Of a DNA stretch of 64,000 nt, positions 44,409 to 53,592 are shown in pieces. Numbering within the stretch: position 1 is the first letter of the stretch; each line of letters starts with the position of its first letter. This DNA is from Microvirga brassicacearum (lineage in GTDB: Bacteria > Pseudomonadota > Alphaproteobacteria > Rhizobiales > Beijerinckiaceae). The position numbers were made by a program, and so were the translations under genes. The notes beneath the pieces were generated by a model. It was not told where the DNA came from and did not search any database. It saw nothing but the letters and a program-made list of their open reading frames with translations. The DNA is taken from contig NZ_VCMV01000013.1 in NCBI RefSeq assembly GCF_008757455.1, positions 11,839 through 75,838 on the forward strand, written 5' to 3'.

Positions 44409-45302
44409 ATGCCCTCCCCTCCCCCAAAGCAGCGCCTGATCGGCTACGCCCGGGTCTCGACCGACGAACAGCTGACCGACGCCCAGATGATTGAACTCAA
44501 GGCAGTGGGCTGCTCAGTCATCCACCAGGAGCACGGCTCTGGCGCCTCCAGAGCAAGGCCCGTGCTAGCCCGACTCCTGCGAGAGATCAGGCCCGGCGAT
44601 GTTCTTGTCGTCGTTCGCCTCGACCGTCTTGCCCGGTCAGTGAGCCACCTCCTAGAGGTGATCGAGGGGCTCGAGAGAAAGCGGGCCCATTTTAAATCGA
44701 TCCGGGACCCGATCGATACCTCGACCCCACAGGGCATGTTCTCGCTGCAGGTATTAGGCGCCGTTGCACAGCTTGAGCGCTCTCTCATCTCGGAGCGCAC
44801 GAAAGCTGGCCTGAGGGCCGCAAAGGCCCGCGGAAAGATCCTGGGCAGCCGCGCGATGAAGGAACGGCGGCCGGAATCCATTCGAAAACTCTCTCTGTCG
44901 CGCCGGAAAGCCTATCTCGACGACATTATCGAGACTGCCGATCGGTGGATGCCGACGGTGAGGCGGATGCGGCCTGCCCATACCTGGGGGGACGTGACAC
45001 GCGTTCTGAACGGCAGCGGTCAGGAATGGACGGTCGAGCGACTTCGCCGCGCGGTGGGCAAGATGGTTTCGGAGCGGATGGCCGACGCTAGTTTGCTCAA
45101 GCGCTCCCCTCCCCGCGCCCAGCAAGAACGCCTTATGACCCTTGTGGCTGGCATCGCCATGGCCGACCCGAACCTCTCCCTCAGGGGTATTGCAGCTCAG
45201 CTCGAACGAATGCGGGAACGGACGCCACGCGGTGGCACCCAGTGGTCGGCGTCATCTGTGAAGCAGCAACTCGATCGAGCGCGACAACTGGGGCTACATT
45301 GA
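44409..45302 (+). CDS. Serine recombinase / resolvase-family protein
   Basis: This protein of about 297 residues has a resolvase/invertase N-terminal domain. The nucleophile is Ser17 in RLIGYARVSTDEQL. It has the arginine motif VVVRLDRLARS and LGAVAQLERSLISERTKAGL. After the catalytic domain the C-terminus is longer than in Tn3 resolvases and contains two segments that resemble recombinase-type helical DNA-binding repeats (TWGDVTRVLNGSGQEWTVERLRRAV; NLSLRGIAAQLE). ATG 44409 is preferred to TTG 44397. It may resolve plasmid multimers or be cargo of a mobile element. Confidence 0.88.
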   Translation: MPSPPPKQRLIGYARVSTDEQLTDAQMIELKAVGCSVIHQEHGSGASRARPVLARLLREIRPGDVLVVVRLDRLARSVSHLLEVIEGLERKRAHFKSIRDPIDTSTPQGMFSLQVLGAVAQLERSLISERTKAGLRAAKARGKILGSRAMKERRPESIRKLSLSRRKAYLDDIIETADRWMPTVRRMRPAHTWGDVTRVLNGSGQEWTVERLRRAVGKMVSERMADASLLKRSPPRAQQERLMTLVAGIAMADPNLSLRGIAAQLERMRERTPRGGTQWSASSVKQQLDRARQLGLH

Positions 45303-45343
45303 CCTGAAATCCACCCGCCTTTCAGCAGTCGAGATTTTCTGGA

Positions 45344-45864
45344 TCACCGAAATCGTCGCTGATGCTTTTGACCTTTCAACGCGCCAAGCGTGCGTGGCGG
45401 GTTTGGGTCGCCGCTTCCCACAGCCCTCACCGCTTCGTCAGACAATTTGGGAAGATCTCGGGTCAGCGACCATCGCCTCCCCTCTTCGATTACCCTCTGA
45501 TGCTCGTCCTTTGGCAAAATCCTGACGCAACGACCATCGATGAAGCAGGCGATGTACGTGTAGCGTGTGCCATGACGACCCCTCCCGTAGAACTCCAAGT
45601 CACCGTTGAACGGGATCTCGACGTCTCCAGCCGGAACGCGCGCGGCGCACCGACGATGCACTTGAACCCTTCGGCACTGCCTCGCGGTCTCTCCTCAGGG
45701 GCGCTTCCTCGATGTCGATCGTATGATGGATCAAGCGACCGTCCGCCGTAATCGTCTAGTCCTCCGTCCACTGGGCATCGGTATCCTGGGTCAGGAAGAC
45801 AATTCCCTCCGGAGGACGGGCTCCGGGAGGGGCATCTCGCATTTCAGGCAATCATAGGTGCTCA
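45344..45864 (-). pseudogene. Broken copy of a plasmid-type hypothetical gene
   Basis: The frame starts MSTYDCLKCEMPLPEPVL, shifts to EGIVFLTQDTDAQWTED, meets a TAG where the relative at 46296-46932 has Tyr, continues TITADGRLIHHTIDIEEA, then shifts again into VEIPFNGDLEFYGRG and YTYIACFIDGRCVRIL. The architecture matches the neighbouring paralogue. At least two frameshifts and one stop make it non-functional. Function of the family unknown. Confidence 0.7.
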
Positions 45865-46295
45865 TCGGCGTGCTGGCTCCGTCTGTGCTGCTATAGTACC
45901 CGGAACCATGGAAAGTCGCGATATTGGATCCAGGACAGAGGATTCCCAAGCCTGGCGAGCTTCTGGACTCTGCTGAGGGCGCGCGCGAGGTGAAGATTCT
46001 GCTCAACCGTATCGCACACGGGATCGCCGTTTGAGCTATTAAGCTTCAGTTAACCATATTTGTCCCTGACAGGGTTTCGGTTGTCGCTTGACCGGATAGC
46101 GCAGACGCTCCGGCTCATGTCCGGATCCAGCCGCCAACACCCGAGAAAGAGCCCCTCCCCTACCGGTTCGTGACCTGACCCGCAGTCCTCAATGTCCAAC
46201 CCGGCTATGGCTCGAACTTCTTTTCCAGCTCCGCTTGTTCCTCGGGCGTGTGCTGGGATTGCGACTGAGTAAGCGCGTCCCTGAACTTTGCGCGC

Positions 46296-46932
46296 CTATT
46301 CAGGGTCCAACTTATCCAACTCGTCCTTTAGCAGGTGCAAGATGTCGTCTGGGGTTTCCGACGTTAACAGGACGCGCCGCACATCGCGTGGTCGCATGTT
46401 CTCGACAGGCACGGGCTCTCGTCCGTCATGCAATATCCCATACACCTCCTCCGGCTTTGTCGGGGCAAATGGCTTGCTTCGGCGAACACTAGGTTCACCG
46501 TCTCGCATCAAGTCTTCGAAAATATTGTCCGAAAGTACCAGTCGCCGGCCGGCCTCCATGAGCCGCTTGTGCTGATCTTCCGTCAGGATCCTGACGCAGT
46601 GACCATCGATAAAGCAGGCGACGTAAGCGAGGCTCGAAGCGGAGCTTAGGTCGGTAAAGGTTAGATCGCCGTTGAACGGAATCTCCTCGTGACAGTCTGG
46701 AGCACGGCGCCATGCGCCAAAGGAATTCCCAAGGATGCCTGGACCGGTCCCGGTGAGGCCGCTCATCCTCTGGGATCACCTCCCTGCGGTGATGAACCAG
46801 GCGCCCGTCGCCTGAAATCGTGTAGTCCTCAAAAAACTGACTGGGTGTATCGCGCGTCATGAACACAGTACCCTCAGCCGGCCGAGGTTCGGGAAGGGGC
46901 ATCTCGCACCTGATATGATCCCACACGCTCAT
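46296..46932 (-). pseudogene. Second copy of the same hypothetical gene, one frameshift
   Basis: N-terminal frame: MSVWDHIRCEMPLPEP, GTVFMTRDTPSQFFEDYTISGDGRLVHHRREVIPEDE. The C-terminal part is one base out of frame: CHEEIPFNGDLTFTDL, YVACFIDGHCVRILTEDQHKRLMEAGRR, then an acidic tail. The +1 step between the two halves lies in about the same place as in the 45344-45864 copy. The gene could be a pseudogene inherited before duplication or two overlapping frames. The 46007-46295 stretch beyond it shows nothing recognisable. Confidence 0.6.
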
Positions 46933-47047
46933 TGCTGTCCCCTCGCCTTTCCGTGCATTCCAGGGCCCTATTCTGTCACGCCCATCCGCTTCAATTACGT
47001 GAAGCTGCCCACCGGCAACTCGAGCCATCACCCCTCCCCATGGGCTC

Positions 47048-47541
47048 CTACGACCAGTGAATATCCTCGTCCCGGTATGGCGTAAAACCCTTATCCGTCT
47101 CGTTTGGGGGCATGTAGGCGCCTTGTTGAGCTGCCGCGAGAAAACTCCGGACGGCCATCAGATCCTCCAATGATCCGGTGGCCATGAGCGCGATGGGAGC
47201 CCGGCCGTTGTACGGGGCAGCGCCGTGAGAAGCCTGTAGCCACTCCATCACCTCCTCCCTCGTCTCATGGAGAACCTGGAGAGATCCGTAGATGCCTAGG
47301 ACAGCCGAGATCCGCATAAGGGCGCGGCGTTTAGAATCAGCGGCCGATCGGATTGCGCTTTCCTGCACCAGGCTTGGTAGACTGAGTGGAGCGGCATTCC
47401 GAGGATGCGAATTTGCTGCTCCTCAGAGAGGCCCCATTGGTTGGCCGCGGCGAGAAAGGTCCGGAGGCCCGGCCCGCTAAGGCGCCGCCGGTTCTCTCGA
47501 CTGAACTCTTCTTTCGCGGAGAGGCCTACACTCTTACGCAT
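47048..47541 (-). pseudogene. MbcA/ParS/Xre-type (DUF2384) antitoxin-like gene, frameshifted
   Basis: The first frame gives SGPGLRTFLAAANQWGLSEEQQIRILGM, the Xre-like part of DUF2384 antitoxins. The second frame gives ALMRISAVLGIYGSLQVLHE, APYNGRAPIALMATGSLEDLMAVRSFL, the C-terminal toxin-binding part. They are offset by one frameshift near 47360. No RES-domain toxin lies next to it. It ends close to the hypothetical gene pair on the same strand. Confidence 0.65.
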
Positions 47542-47748
47542 AACGGCGGCCCTCCTCAAATCGAATACGGCGTGTATATTTGAGAGCAGCCGTCGTCCAT
47601 CAGCCCGATCGGTGGAAGACCGATGTGACGTTGGCTCATCGGCACCTACCCGGGCGCGAAGCGGGCCTCGATGGCCTCACCTACCCTCGCCTACCTACCC
47701 GCGCGTTCGCGGGGCCGCGCAGCCTGAGCCGAGGGCGCGCTAGTGATC

Positions 47749-47764
47749 GTTGTCAGCTGACAAC
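47749..47764. promoter_or_regulatory. parS: parS site 1 (upstream of repA)
   Basis: GTTGTCAGCTGACAAC is a perfect 16-bp palindrome that fits the GTTnnnnGCnnnnAAC consensus of RepB-binding centromere sites in repABC replicons. It lies 125 bp upstream of repA in the 47542-47888 intergenic region, which should also hold the repABC promoter. Confidence 0.9.
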
Positions 47765-47888
47765 GCGGTGGCAAAAACCGTTAACAGTTTGTTAGGACTA
47801 AAACTCTTGTTCGTTCTGCCGAATCGTGGCCATAAGTGAAGACGGCAATTGAGCGTCAAACGCACAGAAGCCGTTTTGAGGGAACCAG

Positions 47889-49100
47889 ATGGCGCAGCAG
47901 GCGGAAAAGCAAACCACCGGCGAGACTACTTCTAAAAGAATAGCGCGACATGCCGGCGTGTTGTCTGCGCAATTGCGTCAACTCGGAACCGCCCTCTTTC
48001 CGCCCGCCGCAAGCAAGGGCCTGCGGTCTTTCACGTCTGGAGAAGCGGCGCGAATTCTGGGCGTCTCTGACGGGTATTTGCGCCAACTTTCGCTGGACGG
48101 GCAAGGCCCAATCCCGACAATCGGTACAGGCGGCCGCCGCTCGTACCGGCTCGCCCAGATCAACGAGATGCGCAACTACCTCGCGGATGTCCGGCCTCGC
48201 GAGACGCTAACGTTTAAGCAAGGACGGCAACACGACGACAAACTTCAGGTGATTGCCGTCACGAATTTCAAAGGCGGCTCGGCCAAGACCACGACATCGC
48301 TCTACTTGGCTCAGTATCTCGCGCTGCAGGGAATCCGCGTTCTAGCAATCGACCTCGACCCGCAGGCGTCACTGTCGGCGATGTTCGGCTATCAACCAGA
48401 GTTCGACATCGCCGAAAACGAGACATTGTACGGCGCTATTCGATACGATGAACATCGCCGTCCGATGAGCGAAGTCGTTCGCAAGACATATTTCGACGGC
48501 ATTGATCTTGTGCCTGGCAATCTTGAGCTCATGGAGTTCGAACACCATACCCCCCGGGCAATGATCGAGCGGAATACGCGCGGTCACGATCTTTTCTTCC
48601 GGAGGGTAGCCTCGGCAATCGATCAAGTTGGCAACGAGTACGACGTTGTTGTGATCGATTGTCCGCCGCAGCTTGGATATCTCACACTTGGCGCCCTGAA
48701 CGCCGCGACCGCCATGTTGATTACCGTCCATCCTCAGATGGTCGACGTAGCTTCGATGAACCAGTTCCTCCTTATGACCTCAGAGCTTATCACGGTGGTT
48801 GAAGAGGCGGGCGGGCGGTTGGACCACGACTTCATTCGGTACGTTGTCACCCGACATGACCCGAATGATGTGCCTGAGACTCAGATCGTCGCACTCTTGC
48901 GGAACCTGTTTGGCTCCGACGTGCTCAAGTCGACGGCATGGAAGTCCACTGCGGTTGCCAATGCCGGCCTGACCAAGCAGTCGCTTTACGAACTCGACCG
49001 CAGCTCGGTCGGACGCGCGGCTTACGACCGAGCGCTGGAGTCTGTGGATGCCGTCAACGCCGAGATTCTTGACCTGATCAAAGGAGTTTGGGGGCGATGA
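47889..49100 (+). CDS. repA: RepA, ParA-type partition ATPase and autorepressor
   Basis: This 403-residue protein segregates the replicon together with RepB and represses its own operon. An N-terminal DNA-binding region (FTSGEAARILGVSDGYLRQL, about 48-67) precedes the deviant Walker A NFKGGSAKTTTSLYLA (K128 to T136). Walker A' is LAIDLDPQASLS and Walker B is VVVIDCPPQLGYLTL. Length is typical of repABC RepA. The stop overlaps the repB start. Confidence 0.96.
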   Translation: MAQQAEKQTTGETTSKRIARHAGVLSAQLRQLGTALFPPAASKGLRSFTSGEAARILGVSDGYLRQLSLDGQGPIPTIGTGGRRSYRLAQINEMRNYLADVRPRETLTFKQGRQHDDKLQVIAVTNFKGGSAKTTTSLYLAQYLALQGIRVLAIDLDPQASLSAMFGYQPEFDIAENETLYGAIRYDEHRRPMSEVVRKTYFDGIDLVPGNLELMEFEHHTPRAMIERNTRGHDLFFRRVASAIDQVGNEYDVVVIDCPPQLGYLTLGALNAATAMLITVHPQMVDVASMNQFLLMTSELITVVEEAGGRLDHDFIRYVVTRHDPNDVPETQIVALLRNLFGSDVLKSTAWKSTAVANAGLTKQSLYELDRSSVGRAAYDRALESVDAVNAEILDLIKGVWGR

Positions 49101-50113
49101 GCAAGCGCATGGACGCAATTCGATCATTGCTGACAGCGCCTCAAGGCGAGGCACCGGAGTCGTTGTCAGCTGACAACAAACCTGCGCCCTTGCCTCGCGT
49201 GTCCTCTGGGTCCGTCCGATCCATGAAAGAATCGTTCTCGTCCGCCGAGCGAGAGAATGAGGATCTTAGAGCAAAGCTGGCATCCAGTCTGACGATACGA
49301 GAGATTGACCCAAACCTTATAGATCCATCCCCGATTATGGACCGCTTCCAAGATCAGGATGAAGAAGGCTTCGAGCTCTTAAAAGTTTCAATTCAACAGC
49401 GCGGGCAAGAGGTGCCTGTTCTGTTGCGGCCGCATCCGGCGGTTCAGGGACGCTACCAGAGCGCCTACGGACATCGACGCATTCGTGCCTCGCGCGAGTT
49501 AGCGATACCGGTCCGCGCTGTCGTCCGAGACTTGACCGACGAGGATTTGGTCGTTGCACAGGGCGTCGAGAACTCGGCGCGCCAGGACCTCAGTTTTATT
49601 GAACGAGCTATTTTTGCCGCCCGTCTCGAGAACGCCGGACATGAACGTTCGGTCGTTCAGGATGCACTATCCATTGACCGTGCTGAAGCGTCCAAGCTTG
49701 TGTCAGTTGCCAAGGCGCTGCCAGCTGACCTCATCGAGGCCATCGGCCGGGCTCCCAAAGTCGGTCGTCCACGCTGGCAAGCGTTAGCGGATGCTTTGAG
49801 GTCGTCACCAGCGGCAATGACAGCGGCGAGGGCGGCGATGCAGTCTGCGGATTTTCAACGCCGCGACACCGACGCTCGTTTTCTAGCAGTGCTCTCTGCA
49901 GCAACTGCGAAGCCACAGGATACTTCGAAGGGAGAGCCTCGGAGTGTCACAACGGCTTCAGGTCAGAAGGTCGCTCAGATCACACAGAGTGGGCGGGAGC
50001 TGAAGATCATGGTCGACAAGGAATTCGATGCTGCATTCGCAGATTTTCTTGCCGAGCAACTTCCAATCCTGGCTGAGCGGTTTGCGAAGGGCAGGGGCGA
50101 GGGGACGTCGTAA
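49097..50113 (+). CDS. repB: RepB, ParB-type centromere-binding protein
   Basis: This protein of about 338 residues binds parS and interacts with RepA. It has the ParB N-terminal box (VSIQQRGQEVPVLLRPHP, YQSAYGHRRIRASREL, VENSARQDLSFIERAIFA) and a helix-turn-helix (SVVQDALSIDRAEASKLVSVAK). ATG 49097 overlaps the repA stop (ATGA). A perfect parS palindrome lies within its own 5' coding region. Confidence 0.95.
   Translation: MSKRMDAIRSLLTAPQGEAPESLSADNKPAPLPRVSSGSVRSMKESFSSAERENEDLRAKLASSLTIREIDPNLIDPSPIMDRFQDQDEEGFELLKVSIQQRGQEVPVLLRPHPAVQGRYQSAYGHRRIRASRELAIPVRAVVRDLTDEDLVVAQGVENSARQDLSFIERAIFAARLENAGHERSVVQDALSIDRAEASKLVSVAKALPADLIEAIGRAPKVGRPRWQALADALRSSPAAMTAARAAMQSADFQRRDTDARFLAVLSAATAKPQDTSKGEPRSVTTASGQKVAQITQSGRELKIMVDKEFDAAFADFLAEQLPILAERFAKGRGEGTS
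49162..49177. promoter_or_regulatory. parS: parS site 2 (inside repB)
   Basis: GTTGTCAGCTGACAAC, identical to site 1, lies within the first 30 codons of repB and is read there as LSADN. A second identical 16-bp palindrome 1.4 kb away makes chance very unlikely. Confidence 0.88.
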
Positions 50114-50131
50114 TGTAACCGCGGTAAAGCA

Positions 50132-50164
50132 AAAGGCCCCGAAGCTGGACACTTCGAGGCCTTT
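50132..50164 (-). terminator. Terminator of the counter-transcribed RNA
   Basis: AAAGGCCcCGAAG and CTTCGaGGCCTTT (50132-50144, 50152-50164) form a 13-bp stem with one mismatch and a 7-nt loop. Read on the minus strand it is followed by tgcttt. This is the conserved terminator stem of the repABC antisense RNA. Confidence 0.8.
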
Positions 50165-50198
50165 GGAACCTCACCAAGGACGGCAAGGGCAACTCACT
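50132..50198 (-). ncRNA. Counter-transcribed RNA (ctRNA, IncA-type) controlling repC
   Basis: The 132-bp gap between repB and repC contains, on the minus strand, a promoter (TTGACA, 17 bp, GCATAA) whose start site would fall near 50198, and a strong hairpin terminator ending near 50132. The predicted RNA of about 65-70 nt is complementary to the repC leader. In repABC plasmids such a ctRNA blocks repC translation and sets copy number and incompatibility. Confidence 0.8.
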
Positions 50199-50204
50199 TC
50201 CCCC

Positions 50205-50233
50205 TTATGCCATCCTGATGATTCGGGTGTCAA
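50205..50233 (-). promoter_or_regulatory. Promoter of the ctRNA
   Basis: On the minus strand: -35 TTGACA (50228-50233), 17-bp spacer, -10 GCATAA (50205-50210). It points away from repC into the repB-repC gap. Confidence 0.7.
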
Positions 50234-50245
50234 GACACTGATTCG

Positions 50246-51433
50246 GTGAACGGTCCTGCTTTGCCCTCAGAAGGGGAGGGTACGGTGCAATTGGCATCAT
50301 CTGGAGGCCGGCGGCTGAGACATGCTGCATTGGCCGCGCGGAAACTTGCGCTCGAGACAGGGCGTACAGTGACCCGCAAAGAACTATCGGCAGCAGGCCG
50401 GGAGGCAGAGAAGGCGCTCGAATTGCGCCCGACCCTCCGCCTGGTGCTGTCTGAGCTGGTCGCTTGCTGGGGCGAACAGGCCTGGGACCGGCTGCTCGTG
50501 TGGCCGTCGAACGATTACCTCGAGAGCCGGACCGGGCTGACCGAACGGGCGATCCGCTTTGCAATTCGGGCTTTGACCGACCTCCAGCTGATCGTCCCGA
50601 AGGATTCTCCCAACGGCAAACGCTACGCGATCAAGGATCTATCTGGCGAGATCATTGACGCATTCGGCTTCGATCTGACACCGCTCTACACCCGCCGTGG
50701 CGAATGGGCAGCGCTCGTCCTTGAGCAAAAGCAGCTGCGTCAGATGCAGAAGCAGGCTTTCGACGACGTCACGATCTGCCGCAGAGCCACAGAGGAGGCG
50801 CTGGGCGCCCTTGCGCAGCATTTCCCGAGCGTTGACCGCTCTGAGCTCGAAGTCCGCCTCCAGGACCTGCAGGGGAGGACGCCAAAGCGCTCGACCCGAA
50901 CCTTGCCATCGAGACTTCTCGAAGAGTGGCAGAGCCTCAGGGATCACACCGAAGAAACCTTCTATGAAGCGGGCAGTGGCGGAATCCGATTCCGGCACAA
51001 TAAAGCAGACAATAAATCTCCTAGTGAGACTTGTAACAACGGCTTTCCGAAGAAAGCTGGGGCCGTTCTTCAAGCCGAACAACCGCTGGAGCATCTATCA
51101 CCGGCTGTGATCGTTGAAGCCTGCCCGACATTGGCGGACTTCGGCCAACCGATCCGGGATGTGCCCGATCTGGTGAGGGCAGGGCGGTTCCTTCGCGCCT
51201 CGCTGGGCGCCCATGAAAGCGCCTGGAACGAGGCCGTGGCCGAAATCGGCGCGGTCAGGGCCTCCATTGCGGTCATCTACGTGCTGCAGATCTACGACGA
51301 TGATGTTTCCAGCGGCGGCAATCGGATCAAGAATCCGGGAGGCTACTTCCGCGCGCTTATTCGCATGGTCAAAGCCGGGAAAATCGACCTCGAAGTTGAG
51401 CTGCTCGCCATGCGCCGGCGAAGGATGAGTTGA
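50246..51433 (+). CDS. repC: RepC replication initiator
   Basis: This protein of about 395 residues initiates replication at an origin that in this family lies inside its own gene. Features: TGRTVTRKELSAAGREAEKALELRPTLRLVLSELVACWGEQ, WPSNDYLESRTGLTERAIRFAIRAL (winged helix) and C-terminal DVPDLVRAGRFLRASLGAHESAW with NRIKNPGGYFRALI. GTG 50246 gives the longest product; GTG 50285, which has AGGGGAGGG just upstream, is an equally likely start. Confidence 0.94.
   Translation: MNGPALPSEGEGTVQLASSGGRRLRHAALAARKLALETGRTVTRKELSAAGREAEKALELRPTLRLVLSELVACWGEQAWDRLLVWPSNDYLESRTGLTERAIRFAIRALTDLQLIVPKDSPNGKRYAIKDLSGEIIDAFGFDLTPLYTRRGEWAALVLEQKQLRQMQKQAFDDVTICRRATEEALGALAQHFPSVDRSELEVRLQDLQGRTPKRSTRTLPSRLLEEWQSLRDHTEETFYEAGSGGIRFRHNKADNKSPSETCNNGFPKKAGAVLQAEQPLEHLSPAVIVEACPTLADFGQPIRDVPDLVRAGRFLRASLGAHESAWNEAVAEIGAVRASIAVIYVLQIYDDDVSSGGNRIKNPGGYFRALIRMVKAGKIDLEVELLAMRRRRMS
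50996..51040. other. AT-rich segment in repC, candidate oriV
   Basis: Within an otherwise GC-rich gene, cacaataaagcagacaataaatctcctagtgagac is conspicuously AT-rich and contains a direct repeat of caataaa. RepC-type origins lie in an AT-rich part of repC. No iterons are apparent, so this is placed by composition only. Confidence 0.45.
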
Positions 51434-51695
51434 TGGTCGACCGGCATATCGATCTGCGTGATGACGCCAACCGGGGAGGGGGGCAGATCATGAGCAAACC
51501 CGATTTCGGCGAGGCAGGTCGATAAACTGGGAATTCCAGACGGTGCGGAAAGAAAAGGCGTGATAAATTCGGTGCTTATCGGGTGAGAGGCATGACACAC
51601 GAACACGCCAGGGGAGTTTGCGTTTGCATCACCAAAGTGAATCGTTTGAGGCAAACTGATTCAAGGGTTTCACCGGATGCCGGCGGAGCACCCGG

Positions 51696-51955
51696 ATGAA
51701 ATTGGGGCATGTCCGAGGAATGATCCAGTACCTGGTTCTTGATCGCTGCGAACCGAGTTGCAACATGGCGCGCTTCTATGTGCTTGCAATCGAACCAAGC
51801 CTGTTCGGAGACAGACCCCCATCCGCGAGTGGGGATGCATCGGCAGGAGAGGTCAGCGGCGGGTCGAGAACCATAACAATCGGACCAAGGCTGCGGAAGC
51901 ACTCGCGATCTGGCTTCGACGCAAACAAAAAAGGGATTACACGTTGCGAGGTTGA
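51696..51955 (+). pseudogene. WGR-domain gene, frameshifted copy
   Basis: GMIQYLVLDRCEPSCNMARFYVLAIEPSLFGD is followed, one frame over, by TPIREWGCIGRRGQRRVENH and AAEALAIWLRRKQKRDY. Together they align end to end with the intact WGR protein at 54295-54543. A single frameshift near 51815 disables it. Confidence 0.8.
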
Positions 51956-52465
51956 GCAACGCTGGGAAGTTCAGCGCTCTCCCAATTGTTTGCGAAAGTG
52001 AAGGAAGTCTTAATGATCGATGATGAGGTGGTTTGACATTAAACCTGATCGGCATTCTCCTTATCGGAGTCTCTCGGCCTGGTAATGGCTCATCTCCGGA
52101 GTTTCCGGCGCGCGAACGCGAATTTGACCGCGGCGACCGGTTCGACGCGGGCGGGGATCGGCCAATCGACGCCGGAAGTGCATTTGTACGCGCACATAAG
52201 CCCGTCAGCGGAAGTAGAATGCAGTCACTTCACTCCCTTAAGCGAATTTAACCCTTGCTGGATCAAGCACTTGTGTTTCGCGGGCAGCACGGTCGTGGGG
52301 CTTAGCGGGTCTCGTCCGGGATGAGGAAAACCGGGCGCCATAGCTCTACGATCTGCCGGATAGCGCTGCGACATGATAGAGGCAGTGCGGGCACTCCTCG
52401 ACGTCACTCGTCGAAATCGGTGACGTCGTACTCCACGATACCGGAATGGGTGGCAGAAGCCCGAG
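51956..52465. other. Stretch without recognisable gene
   Basis: About 500 bp separating the WGR relic from the deacetylase relic. Short open frames (for example 52085-52324) have no similarity I recognise. Confidence 0.4.
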
Positions 52466-53176
52466 TCACGAATAGACCCGTCCCGCGACGGCGAGGGTCT
52501 CGCGAAGATAGCGGATGCAATGCGCGGCTTCGAAAACCCAAGGGTGGATGCCGATGGCAACGGCCCGGGCGCTCATCGCCGACGCACGTGCGAGCGCGTC
52601 AATCGCGTCGGAGACGAGCCTCGGAAAGCGATCGGCTGACAGCTTTCGGAGCCAGAGCGTCTGCACGTCGTCCCATCCGCTGGGGGCTGGGAGGGCGATC
52701 AGGCCCCCTGCATCGAGGGGTCGGTAGGGCTTCTCGTCGTTCGCCCAATCCATCGTGTAGACAAGCCTGCTTCGCGCAGAAGCGCGGACGTGCGAGGTGT
52801 GTGCCGAAAGCCAGCCTCGAGGCGATGCCCCGAACGTGGTACGAAGCGCGTCGCGGGAGTGTTGAATGTGAGCGCGTTCCTCGTCTTCGGTCATCCGGCT
52901 CGTGATCATGCGATTGGCAGTCAGGCCGTGCACGGCAATCTCGTATCGGCGCGAAACGATCTCCGTGACGATCTCGGGATGCGCCTCGATGGCTCCCGCG
53001 CCAATGGCTGCCGTGACAGGAACCGCCAGTTCGTCGAGAATCTCAAGCACCCGATAGAAACCGACGCGATTGCCGTACTGGCGATACGGCCAGGTTCGGT
53101 AATCGGACGTGAACGTCCCGAACTCGCCCTTGGCGCCTTCTGGCGTCAGCAACTCGTAATGCTCGATTTGCAGCAC
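52466..53176 (-). pseudogene. Truncated polysaccharide-deacetylase (PuuE/allantoinase-like) gene
   Basis: The frame contains TSDYRTWPYRQYGNRVGFYRVLEILDEL, YEIAVHGLTANRMITSRMTEDEE, GASPRGWLS, MDWANDEKPYRPLDAGGL and AIGIHPWVFEAAHCIRYLRETL. This is the NodB-fold family used for allantoin or related amide hydrolysis. The first 40-50 residues are missing (an in-frame stop lies just upstream of GTG 53176), and the segment after GWLS is altered. At 237 residues against about 290-300 it is probably inactive. Confidence 0.65.
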
Positions 53177-53241
53177 GATGTTGGGATCCCTGCAGTCCGA
53201 AGGCGATCATTCCTCAGGTGCCGTTGGGTCGGCGTGCCCGT

Positions 53242-53592
53242 TCATCGGGCCTGAGAGCGCGTGAGTGCGGCGGTTGCTTCCTCGGCAGCCCGCGTCCCGC
53301 TCTGATAAGCGCCATGGGCGGTCGAGAAATCGTGACGCTGGGTCGCTTCGCCGGCAAAGAAAAGCCGCTGGTCGAACGGACGGGCCAGCTCGCCCCGCGC
53401 GCCAGCACGCCCCGGCAGGGCGTAGCTATAGGCGCCTCCCACATACTCCATTCGGCTCCAATTCGAGGCGACAAGCGGGCGGAGCCTGCGTCGGACATCC
53501 GCGCCGAAAAGTGCTGCGAGCTGGTCCACCGCGTAAGCAAAGGCGGCGACTGGCATCGCTGTCTTCAGTGACGTCCGGGTGATCGGCGCCAC
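53242..53592 (-). pseudogene. Flavin monoamine oxidase, C-terminal fragment
   Basis: NWSRMEYVGGAYSYALPG, RLFFAGEATQRHDFSTAHGAYQSGTRAAEEA is the FAD-closing C-terminus of flavin amine oxidases. The N-terminal FAD-binding domain is absent: homology stops near 53570, exactly where a metallophosphoesterase fragment begins on the other strand. Confidence 0.75.

Noticed and set aside
47820-47888. Specific -35/-10 promoter for repABC
   Set aside because: The region must hold it, but I could not pick hexamers with convincing spacing, so none is annotated.
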